The position numbers were made by a program, and so were the translations under genes. Below are positions 1 to 8,055 of a stretch of 55,000 nucleotides of DNA, piece after piece (position 1 is the first letter of the stretch; each line of letters opens with the position of its first letter). The notes beneath the pieces are model-generated. The model searched no databases. It was given only the letters and a program-made list of their open reading frames with translations, and was not told the origin of the DNA. Location: contig CAJNDS010000525.1 in the NCBI GenBank assembly GCA_905221605.1, forward strand, positions 2,501 to 57,500. Direction: 5' to 3'. The stretch is from Symbiodinium natans (lineage: Eukaryota; Sar; Dinophyceae; Suessiales; Symbiodiniaceae).

Positions 1-109
1 AAGCTTCCGACGCTTCAGGATCTGGCGAAATCTGAAAGACAACCGGACGCTCTTCTTCGACGAGCACGAGGACATGAAGCCAAAAGGACCGCCTTCCCCG
101 CAAGCATTT
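1..109 (+). CDS. Exon of an unrecognised gene cut by the window edge
   Basis: Codons read openly from base 2 to base 109 and give a basic then acidic peptide containing FRRFRIWRNLKDN, FFDEHEDMKPK and a final PPSPQAF. A GTAAGC donor-like site follows at 110, so the exon probably ends at 109. No domain is recognised. It may belong to the same gene as the exon-like pieces between 845 and 1165, but splice phases were not resolved. Confidence 0.4.
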
Positions 110-844
110 GTAAGCCCTTGCGCTACAGGGTGTGTGCTTTGATCAGTCCTTACATCTAAAGTGACGCTAAGACCTAGTGAGCTCCAGGCTTCAGGAAGCT
201 CTTCTGCTGCTTCTGCGCGACGTCTGTCGGGGACGACCTCGAAGCAGGCACCAGCAAAGCTGCAATTCAAGGGTAGGAATCCATCAGTTTTGGGTCTGGT
301 GCTCTGGGGACGCATCTCCGCAAGGCAAAACCCAGGCCGAGGAGCCAGGTGCCCAGAAGTTTGGGGAGTTTCGTGTGGTTCCCTCACCTCGTCAACCCCA
401 GGTCTCTTTCGCCCTCAAAGGCTGAGGTTGAAGGGTTTAGGGAGTTTAGGGGTGCTCTTGTGGGCTTTCGGCCCAGGACGCCCAAAGAGGAGAGCCCTTG
501 CCTCAGGCGGTGGTTTCGGGTGTGGTGGGGCACTCTGGGGCAACAGGGGGGGGGTTAGGGCTAAGGGTTTTGGGGCTCAAGGGCGACTTAGAGGAAATAA
601 ACGTGAGACCCAGGGTGTCCAGGCATTGGGTTTTGTAAGGTTGACAAGTGAAACCCAAGCACCAGAAAGGCTCAATTCCACCATCCTGACGTTGCTGCCG
701 AGGTGAGAAAGCAGTTTCTCCTTCAAAGTCGACAGGCACCCAGCGGGTGCAGGAAGTTTAGGATTTGGGTGCTGAGAGGTTAAACTCTTAGAATCCGTGA
801 GCCTCAGCGCCTTTCCGATTCCGGTTTGTTCTTCGTGAGGCGGC
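110..844. other. Intron-like DNA without a supportable gene
   Basis: GC-rich non-coding stretch with degenerate TTTAGGG/TTTGGGG-like runs near 430-460 and a G-run near 545-556. The open frames here carry no recognisable domain and overlap on both strands. It is best read as intron between the edge exon and the pieces beyond 845. Confidence 0.35.
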
Positions 845-1165
845 GCCAAGACCGGTATGGCTGCAAAGCGGATCGCCATACGCTTCTTCGAGGCAGATTT
901 GACATGGGTCAATTTCGGCTGATGTTTGGGGGGAGAGTTGCCAGGCCTTCGAGATGTCCATAGAGGAAAACGTGAAGGCTTTCCTCAGAGACGAGTCGCC
1001 CCGACCCGCTTGATCGCTCGCTTTCAAGATCCTTCCAGGCCCCTACAAGAACCGGAAGGCCTGAATAAAGATCAACATGGTTGCCAGGCTCTACCCTACG
1101 TACGATGAAAGCTTCAAGAGCCTGGCGGTCTGGGCCCGAATCAGCGGGATCTCAAGCACAGGCTG
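845..1165 (+). CDS. Cluster of three exon-like pieces, gene unknown
   Basis: Three short stretches read like coding DNA. One near 845-905 gives GAKTGMAAKRIAIRFFEADL. One from 945, after a CCAG acceptor, gives AFEMSIEENVKAFLRDES. One near 1080-1165 gives MVARLYPTYDESFKSLAVWA and continues RISGISSTG. The peptides have normal amino-acid composition and sit on the same strand as the edge exon. Splice phases were not joined and no family is recognised, so this is a tentative call. Confidence 0.28.
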
Positions 1166-1249
1166 ATGTTCCAGAGGGGGGATCGCGTCTAGGATTTCGA
1201 TGGGCGGAAGCGTGAGCGGCCCGTACCCGGGCTGCTGGCCCGCGAAGTC

Positions 1250-3180
1250 GTGCGGGCTGCTGGCCCGCGCCGCTTTTCGGCACCAAGCCAACCTCAATTT
1301 CGGTGCGGGCTGCTGGCCCGCGCAGCTTTCAAGCCCAAGCCTGTTTCAAAAATCGTGCGGGCTGCTGGCCCGCGCCGCTTTTCGGCACCAAGCCAACCTC
1401 AATTTCGGTGCGGGCTGCTGGCCCGCGCAGCTTTCAAGCCCAAGCCTGTTTCAAAAATCGTGCGGGCTGCTGGCCCGCGCCGCTTTTCGGCACCAAGCCA
1501 ACCTCAATTTCGGTGCGGGCTGCTGGCCCGCGCAGCTTTCAAGCCCAAGCCTGTTTCAAAAATCGTGCGGGCTGCTGGCCCGCGCCGCTTTTCGGCACCA
1601 AGCCAACCTCAATTTCGGTGCGGGCTGCTGGCCCGCGCAGCTTTCAAGCCCAAGCCTGTTCAAAAATCGTGCGGGCTGCTGGCCCGCGCCGCTTTTCGGC
1701 ACCAAGCCAACCTCAATTTCGGTGCGGGCTGCTGGCCCGCGCAGCTTTCAAGCCCAAGCCTGTTTCAAAAATCGTGCGGGCTGCTGGCCCGCGCCGCTTT
1801 TCGGCACCAAGCCAACCTCAATTTCGGTGCGGGCTGCTGGCCCGCGCAGCTTTCAAGCCCAAGCCTGTTCAAAAATCGTGCGGGCTGCTGGCCCGCGCCG
1901 CTTTTCGGCACCAAGCCAACCTCAATTTCGGTGCGGGCTGCTGGCCCGCGCAGCTTTCAAGCCCAAGCCTGTTCAAAAATCGTGCGGGCTGCTGGCCCGC
2001 GCCGCTTTTCGGCACCAAGCCAACCTCAATTTCGGTGCGGGCTGCTGGCCCGCGCAGCTTTCAAGCCCAAGCCTGTTTCAAAAATCGTGCGGGCTGCTGG
2101 CCCGCGCCGCTTTTCGGCACCAAGCCAACCTCAATTTCGGTGCGGGCTGCTGGCCCGCGCAGCTTTCAAGCCCAAGCCTGTTTCAAAAATCGTGCGGGCT
2201 GCTGGCCCGCGCCGCTTTTCGGCACCAAGCCAACCTCAAATTCGGTGCAGGCTGCTGGCCCGCGCAGCTTTCAAGCCCAAGCCTGCTTTAAAAAATCGTG
2301 CGGGCTGCTGGCCCGCGCCGTCAGCACCAAGCCAACCTGAAATTCGGTGCGGGCTGCTGGCCCGTGCAGCTTTCAAGCCCAAGCCTGCTTAAACAAATCG
2401 TGCGGGCTGCTGGCCCGCGCCGCTTTTCAGCACGAAGCCAACCTCAAATTCGGTGCGGGCTGCTGGCCTGCGCAGCTTTCAAGCCCAAGCCTGCTTAAAC
2501 AAATCGTGCGGGCTGCTGGCCCGCGCCGCAATTCGGCACCAAGCCAACCTCAAATTCGGTGCGGGCTGCTGGCCCACGCAGCTTTCAAGCCCAAGCCTGC
2601 TTCAAAAAATCGTGCGGGGTGCTGGCCCGTGCCGCTTTTCAGCACCAAGCCAACCTCAATTTCGGTGCGGACAGCTGGCCCCCGCAGCTTTCAAGCCCAA
2701 ACCTGCTTTAAAGAATCATGTGGGCGGCTGGCCTGCGCAGCTTTCAAGCCCAAGCCTGCTTAAACAAATCGTGCGCGTGCCGCTTTTCAGCACCAACCCA
2801 ACCTCAAATTCGGTGCCGGCTGCTGGCCCACGCAGCTTTCAAGCCCAAGCCTGCTTTGAAAAATCGCGCGGCGCAGCTTTCAAGCCCAAGCCTGCTAAAA
2901 AAATCGTGCGTGTGCGGGCTGCTGGCCCGCGCCGCTTGTCAGCACCAAGCCAACTTCAGATTTGGTGCGGGCTGCTGGCCTGCGCAGCTTTCAAGCCCAA
3001 GCCTGTTTCAAAAATCGTGCGGGCTGCTGGCCCGCGCCGCTTTTCGGCACCAAGCCAACCTCAATTTCGGTGCGGGCTGCTGGCCCGCGCAGCTTTCAAG
3101 CCCAAGCCTGCTTTAAAAAATCGTGCGGGCTGCTGGCCCGCGCCGCTTTTCAGCACCAAATTGCTGGCCCGCGCAGCTTT
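1250..3180. repeat. 105-bp satellite array built from two hairpin half-units
   Basis: The unit starts GTGCGGGCTGCTGGCCCGCG and recurs at 1250, 1355 and 1460, so the period is 105 bp, with occasional 104-bp units where one T is lost. About 18 units are present. Each unit holds two copies of GCGGGC-TGCTG-GCCCGC, a perfect 6-bp inverted repeat with a 5-nt loop, spaced about 53 bp apart. One half carries a CGCCGCTTTTCGGCACC segment, the other CAGCTTTCAAGCCCAAGCC. The first ten or so units are almost identical and the copies after about 2290 diverge, lose half-units and shorten. Because 105 is divisible by three, all three forward frames stay open for about 1 kb; this is not coding evidence. Confidence 0.95.
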
Positions 3181-3859
3181 CAAGCCAAGGGAAACGCCGC
3201 GAGCCACAAAGCAGCCACAGCATGCCAAGACCCATCCCAGAAGGCCACCACATCGCGCACGAAACAAGGCCGAAGCCGGACAGCATCAGCTTCTCGTTAA
3301 AAAAAAAGAGATGTCCAACGGCTGCAGCGTTGCAGCAGTTCTCCTGTGGTTTTTGTTGCAGTGTGATGCCGGCATCACCCGGCACGCGCTGCATTCTGAA
3401 GCTAACTCGAACATGAGAGGGTTCTTGGTTACAACTTGTTCCGCAAGTTTGATGCTGCCATTGCCGCCCAGACAGCCGTCACCGACTTGGCACAGCACAT
3501 GCGAAACGCCGCGGCAAGAGTCCACCCTGCGTGTTCCGTTCAGCCAAATGATTTTGTGCAACGCGTCCAATGTGGCACACGCATGACACACAGAGGAGCA
3601 TGAACGAAAGACGCCGCCGCTAACCCGAACCCTTTTGGTTAACACGCCTGTCGAAGTTGAACTTGGTGCACTCCGCTCATTCCGCTCCTCTCTTCGGGCT
3701 GTAAAGGGTTTAGGGCTTGGTGTTTGGGGTTTCGGGGCTCGGCACAACAGCGCAGCGGCGTAGCAGCCGTATCAGCGCAACGGCGTTATGCGGCCTTCAT
3801 GCGCTAATTTCGCTTGCGCTCCACCGGTTGCTTCGTCTACAGCTGTAGGATGCGATAGG
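3181..3859. other. No supportable gene
   Basis: The sequence leaves the satellite at about 3185 into unique DNA. It includes an A-run at 3299-3307 and a TTTAGGG-like tract near 3705-3740. Open frames here are continuations of the satellite frame or lack domain signal. Confidence 0.4.
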
Positions 3860-3869
3860 TCGTAATCCA

Positions 3870-4035
3870 ATGCAGCCTGAGGTTGCTGATCGTGTGGCAT
3901 CGTGGAAGACGCTGGAGCCTGAGCAAATGACCAAAATAGAAATGGTCGTCCAACATTCAGTTGTACTTCGACAGACTGCGACGGCCCTAAGGCTTGAGAA
4001 AGAGAAGCAGAGCCGAGGCAGCAACAGCTACAATT
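3870..4035 (+). CDS. Exon-like piece, charged helical peptide
   Basis: After a possible CAATGCAG acceptor the frame gives PEVADRVASWKTLEPEQM, then TKIEMVVQHSVVLRQ and ALRLEKEKQSRGSN. The composition is typical of a soluble helical protein, and the reverse strand is low-quality by comparison. No family is recognised and both splice sites are uncertain. Confidence 0.25.
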
Positions 4036-4900
4036 GGCTCAGGGTCAGGGGTTTGGGGTTTGAGGCTTGCAGGAATTGTGATTGGAGCTGCCAAACGTCA
4101 GTTCACATGAGTTCACAGTACATCTTGCCGTTTCATCATGTTGCATTGTTAGACACATGAGCAGGCATGTTTTCATCTTTGCTAGCAAGCTGCTGCACTA
4201 TATTTGCTATGGTTCTGTAAACGTGACGGCAGCAAGTGTTGTAACACCGCTATGTGTCAGAAGTCAGCATGTACCTTCAGCGAAGATACGAGCAACCATC
4301 CGTGTTGCTGCAGAGATGCCGGTCGCGCCGTGAACGCCGGCGCGATTTTTAAGGAGCATGATCGCAACAGCCGGAATCCTCTAACTGTACTGTATGGCTG
4401 CAGTTTCCCTACCAAAAGCTATCACGGCTTCTCGACGTTTCTTGTTACAGCGCCCCCTAAGATTTACAAGTGACACCTACGACCTCTGCCTGACGACGGC
4501 TGTGTGATGCTGTGTGGCTTCAGCCGTCAGGTGATGCAGAGGTTCCACCACCGGGAGATCAGCCCACTGATCCGGCCACGCTCCTGAGCGCAGCAGCCTC
4601 GGAGCCTCGGGCCTCGGGGCTTCCATGCCCTAAGAAATCCCAGGGAGGCCCCCAATAAGGCCCTGGAGCCTTGCCCCTGGGCCTTGGATTCCTGTTAAAA
4701 GCCCAAACCGCCTAAGCGATGTGTCGTGTTCCGAGGAGTACCGGGAGCCAGGCCCAGACGGCGCCACGGCCTCATGCCGCGAGGGCACGTCATCTCCCAA
4801 ACTCTGGCTTAAGGGTTTCCAGTGATATTTTGGGTACAAGTTGGGAGATGTCCGTGATTTGACGGTAGACTGTAAGACGAACCCAGCGACGAGACAATTG
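4036..4900. other. No supportable gene
   Basis: Mixed-composition DNA with TTTGGGG-like runs at about 4045-4065 and a CT/GG-rich stretch at 4580-4700. It looks like intron or intergenic DNA upstream of the CysRS-like exons. Confidence 0.35.
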
Positions 4901-4921
4901 GGCGGCCAATCGGATATTGAG

Positions 4922-5004
4922 GTCCCGACAGCAGACTCGGAAGGCAAGCCGCTCAGCAAGAAGGCGCTGGCAGCGCTGAAGAAGGACGCAGTGCGCAGCG
5001 GCGC
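4922..5004 (+). CDS. Exon resembling the C-terminal tail of cysteinyl-tRNA synthetase (copy A, part 1)
   Basis: After ...TTGAG the frame reads VPTADSEGKPLSKKALAALK then KD. Eukaryotic cytosolic CysRS ends with a segment of the form FDexGxPTxxxxGkxLSkxxxKkLkK, and this exon fits its second half. A matching piece follows at 5155-5250, and a paralogous pair of exons lies at 25692-26175. The catalytic HIGH and KMSKS parts are not visible, so this could be a relic or the end of a gene whose other exons were not found. The assignment is by motif memory only. Confidence 0.35.
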
Positions 5005-5154
5005 GCAGCGGTGCGCAGCACGCAGAGCAACGGCAGGGTGGCCTCACGGTTCACGCTCATGGTATCGTCCCTGTGCGGAGGACCTCGCTTTGCTCCAGAA
5101 ACCGCCCCCGAACCCAGGAGTTTGTTGAAACCTCAAGATACCCCCAAGCCTTTT

Positions 5155-5255
5155 CAACTTCCATCTCAAGGTGGGACAAGTGGCAGAAGGACAAGAAGAA
5201 GCATGAGGCCTACCTCCTATCCAAAATTCGCAAGCAATGTCTGGAAAAGTATGCG
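5155..5255 (+). CDS. CysRS C-terminal-like exon (copy A, part 2)
   Basis: The frame reads RWDKWQKDKKKHEAYLLSK then IRKQCLEKYAEV. The WDKxQxxxxKHxxYL pattern matches the end of the second copy near 26040 (KDKWDKHQQATAKY) and the lysine-rich helix closing many CysRS proteins. It follows the first exon of this copy after about 150 bp. The splice phase was not resolved. Confidence 0.33.
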
Positions 5256-5400
5256 GAAGTGCAGTACACCGTCCTGGCCTCAGAGAGAGCTCCGCGCTCC
5301 ACAGAGAGAGCTCCACGATGTGCCCTTTGACGTGACTTCTGCCGAGGAGGAGGTGGAGCACCTGCGGCCCCTGTCGCCAACTTCCCGGACCTTGGGCCCA

Positions 5401-5517
5401 CAGTATGCCACAGTATGCCACAGTGTGCCACAGTGTGCCACAGTGTGCCACAGTGTGCCACAGTGTGCCACAGTGTGCCACAGTGTGCCACAGTGTGCCA
5501 CAGTCAGTGTGCCACAG
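5401..5517. repeat. 10-bp tandem array, unit CAGTGTGCCA
   Basis: Ten exact-length 10-bp units run from 5401 to 5500, the first two as CAGTATGCCA and the rest CAGTGTGCCA, followed by a partly slipped copy to 5517. The register never changes within 5401-5500. Open frames on both strands through it (CHSVPQCATV and the reverse) are products of the repeat. Confidence 0.95.
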
Positions 5518-5743
5518 AAAACAGTGAACAGGTTGACACAGGCTGCACAGGTTACGTCGTTTCCATGCTGCCCGCAAAACTTGCCTCGGCTCAGCTTGGA
5601 ATTGTGTCAGCTCAGAGTTTGGACTGAGAAATTCTAAAGTCACCAGATGTCTCCACACCAGTTTCCGTCAGCCTTCTGCACCAAGCCATAGCCGCTAGAT
5701 GAAGCTCACAGGCATCAGACTAGTACCGATGAGAAGCGGAGCC

Positions 5744-5934
5744 ATGACGGGTGGCGCCTGGCTCGGGAATTCCGGAAATCCCCAGAAGGAGCGGAACGAC
5801 ATCGAGGAGCGGCTGAAGCGCCACAAGGCAGCGCTGCTGGCGGAGGCGGCTCAAGGTAAGGACGCCAGCCGCGTGCGCGAGCTGCTGTCCGAGCGGGCCG
5901 ACCCCAACACGGCAGACGAGCAGGACGGGAATAG
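5744..5934 (+). CDS. Ankyrin-repeat protein, probable first coding exon
   Basis: ATG at 5744 opens MTGGAWLGNSGNPQKERND, followed by a charged helix (IEERLKRHKAALLAEAAQGK) and an ankyrin helix-turn (SRVRELLSERADPNTADEQ). The RVRELL...RADPNT core is a standard ankyrin signature. An upstream in-frame ATG at 5699 exists, but the 5744 start avoids an odd leader. Two further ankyrin exons follow at 6166 and 7443 and a likely fourth at 7762, all on the plus strand, so this is one multi-exon gene. The exon end is uncertain because the donor is not an obvious GT; dinoflagellates often use GC or GA donors. Confidence 0.65.
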
Positions 5935-6165
5935 GAGGATGTCAAAGTGTGTCAAAGGGCACTTCGGTCGGTCTTTGCCGGAATTCGTGCGCGCTGAACC
6001 TCGAAGCCTGTGTTATAGAGCTAGAATCTCGTAGAAGGTGGCAGTTCGTAGACATGTTATGACAGTCTTGTGTGATGATATTCATATGTAATCAAGAGCA
6101 GTCAGAGCAGTATGCGGTAATGTCTTCCCGGTGGGGTCATCATATGTTGGCCTCGGGACGCGCAG

Positions 6166-6268
6166 CGAGGATCGGTGGCCTCTGAAGGAGGCGGCCTTTG
6201 GTGGCCAAGCGGACGTGCTCGAGGTGCTTTTGAAAGCCCGAGCAGACCCCAACCTACCAGGAGACTTG
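6166..6268 (+). CDS. Ankyrin-repeat protein, second exon
   Basis: Following a CGCAG acceptor at 6161-6165, the frame reads EDRWPLKEAAFGGQADVLEV then LLKARADPNLPGD. This is a textbook ankyrin repeat (xPLxxAAxxGxxxxxxxLLxxxADPN). It continues the repeat that ends exon one, where the DEQ/D residues would form the beta-hairpin turn. The exon end is placed near 6268 by homology, and no clear GT donor is seen there. Confidence 0.7.
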
Positions 6269-7442
6269 ACGCAGCGAAATTGGAGAGGCACGTTTGACAG
6301 CTTTTTGTTTTTTTTGGCGGTGGGTTCTGAATAAAGGTTGGCTTGATCTGTACCTGACTAAATTGAAACAAACATGCAGGCTTCAAGCTGTGTTTTCCCT
6401 CCCGTTGTTCTTCACGTCTTTTGCCGTGACATCCAAGGAGAAGGCGATAGGGCACTCCACGTCTCCGCTTGGCAGGGGTACCAGGTGGGTTCCTCCGCCT
6501 GTGGGTTTCAGCAAGCATCACAGTAGCAAAGCATCCTCCACCAAAGTCGAAAGAGGTATTGGGCTATCCTGGCCCTTGAGGGATGCAGCGGTACCAAAGG
6601 AGTACATGGCTCATCAAAGCTCCCAAAGCTTGTCCGAGATTTTGAGTGTGGCTGATAAGCGGTGGATCTAGATGGTCTCCACCTACGCACCTGCTCTAAG
6701 ACTTTCCGGAACAATGCTCGCACCTCAGAGGCCGTCACCAGCCACCTGTTGGAGTTCTCTGCAGATGTGGAGGCTGCGCACTCGAGACGACATGCCGTGC
6801 TATGTGCACCCCGAACGTGGTAGCTGAAGCTAAGCCAAGAAAAGCCTCCCATACAGAACTTGTAATAACAGAGCATTCAAAGGCATCACCTGTGCAGAAA
6901 TCAAGCTGAACTTCCCTCCGGAGACGAACATCTGGGTCAGCGCCATCACGAATCTGATAAGTGCCCCACCCCCCCCCTCGCAGAGGAGTTCCACTGTCAA
7001 GCCTAGAATCCGTGCAGTGACAAATTTTGCATGCTCAGTTCAACGTTCAAAGCCAAAGCGGCCATTATGGTTGAACATGAATCACGACTCTGCTTGCACG
7101 GCGCGCTGTTGCGATTCTGTGAGTCACAATGCCATTGCACCCTATTATTGCGTAGATGGCAAAGCAGAACAACGGCTGAGAAAGCATGCCCCGGGCTGTT
7201 CCACCCATGAGCAAGGTCAAGGTCGCAACCGCCGAAAATCATGTGACAGTAATACGCACGCAAAGGCTCATGCAATCATCGATATCATCTCGAGCATCAC
7301 CACGAATGCCTCCCGCTTGCCGACGAACCGCCAAGCAGATCTCGTAAGCGGTGAATTCAAAAGAGTACACTGGAAGGAGCCGACACTCCTGGCAATGCCC
7401 TCCCGGCTCTCAAAAAGAGCTTAGAGAGTTGAGCCGGTGCAG
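6269..7442. other. Intron of the ankyrin gene
   Basis: About 1.2 kb between two ankyrin exons. One internal stretch at about 6690-6829 reads as plausible coding (TFRNNARTSEAVTSHLLEFS then ADVEAAHSRRHAV) and then stops; it may be an old gene fragment. A C-run lies at 6965-6976. Nothing else is supportable. Confidence 0.45.
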
Positions 7443-7544
7443 GCCACGGACTCCACTGGCTGGAGCCCGCTCTGCGGAGCTGCCTCCAAGGGCCACACGA
7501 GCATCGTCCGGCTGCTCCTGGAGCACGGCGCCGACCCGGAGCGG
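7443..7544 (+). CDS. Ankyrin-repeat protein, third exon
   Basis: After CGGTGCAG at 7435-7442 the frame reads ATDSTGWSPLCGAASKGHTS then IVRLLLEHGADPER, a near-consensus ankyrin repeat. The exon probably ends near 7544, before GCTTTT, which would be a GC donor. Confidence 0.72.
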
Positions 7545-7579
7545 GCTTTTCTTTTTGAGGGAGCTGCGACGAGGGGCGT

Positions 7580-7660
7580 ACAGGGCTAGTGGGTTGAGAT
7601 GTGGGTTGAGATGTGGGTTGAGATGTGGGTTGAGATGTGGTTTGAGGATGGTTGGAGTAG
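7580..7660. repeat. 12-bp tandem repeat in an ankyrin-gene intron
   Basis: GTGGGTTGAGAT repeats about five times in register, the last copy degenerating to GTGGTTTGAG. Confidence 0.85.
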
Positions 7661-7761
7661 GTAGTAGGTCTTAGCAGGTAGTAATTAGGGGGTTCCCCTT
7701 CGTAACGTGTCAAAAGCAGCATTGTAACACACGGTCACCCCGTACGGCATCCTCGCCGCAG

Positions 7762-7842
7762 GAACGAAGTGTGACGGTGACGGGGCACGGGACGCTGAAC
7801 CCGCTGCGGGCCGCAAAGGAGGGGCGCTTCCTGGAGGTGCGC
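7762..7842 (+). CDS. Ankyrin-repeat protein, probable fourth exon
   Basis: After CCGCAG at 7756-7761 the frame gives ERSVTVTGHGTLNPLRAAKE then GRFLEVR. The LNPLRAAKEGRFLEV part fits the start of an ankyrin unit (xxPLxxAAxxGxxxxV). The retrotransposon begins only about 45 bp further on, so it sits in the intron that follows this exon. Matching downstream exons beyond 20284 are not certain. Confidence 0.45.
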
Positions 7843-7881
7843 GTTCGGGGTTCAGAGGGTTAGATAGGATGTGATTGCGGG

Positions 7882-7886
7882 ATGTT
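7882..7886. other. Target-site duplication, left copy (ATGTT)
   Basis: ATGTT directly precedes the 5' LTR and is repeated directly after the 3' LTR at 20285-20289. A perfect 5-bp duplication is the usual mark of a copia-type integrase. Confidence 0.95.
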
Positions 7887-8029
7887 TGTAGTTTTTCATG
7901 GAGGAATTACACTCCTTTTGCGAGCTGTGCATACCATCGCTTTACCCTCGACTGTGGCTCAAGTTGCCGATAAAAAGAGGCGTACTTAACGGTTTATATG
8001 TTCCCTCATGTGCTGACCTGAAAACTTCA
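7887..8029 (+). repeat. 5' LTR (143 bp)
   Basis: Begins TGTAGTTTTTCATGG and ends GAAAACTTCA. By eye it is base-for-base the same as 20142-20284. It is very short for an LTR. It contains T-rich runs (GTTTTTC, CCTTTTG) but no TATA box, in keeping with dinoflagellate promoters, which lack canonical TATA. Confidence 0.97.
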
Positions 8030-8041
8030 GGTTATCAGCCG
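8030..8041 (+). promoter_or_regulatory. Primer-binding site resembling an anticodon arm
   Basis: GGTTATCAGCCG abuts the 5' LTR and does not begin with TGG, so it cannot pair with a tRNA CCA end. Its reverse complement CGGCTGATAACC has the form of an anticodon arm: stem CGG, 7-nt loop CTGATAA, stem CC. The anticodon in that register is GAT. It also matches the initiator-Met anticodon arm (GGGCTCATAACC) at 10 of 12 bases. Drosophila copia and some fungal copia elements prime from a tRNA-iMet half at this same position. Which tRNA is used is open. Confidence 0.65.
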
Positions 8042-8055
8042 TAGAGTCTCACACG

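Noticed and set aside
1200-3586. Long plus-strand ORFs of CGLLARAAF / RAAGPRRF / GCWPAQLSS repeats
   Set aside because: All three forward frames stay open because the satellite period is divisible by three; the proteins are translations of the repeat.
5401-5517. Coding potential of CHSVPQCATV / GTLWHTVAHC frames
   Set aside because: Both strands are open only because of the 10-bp repeat.
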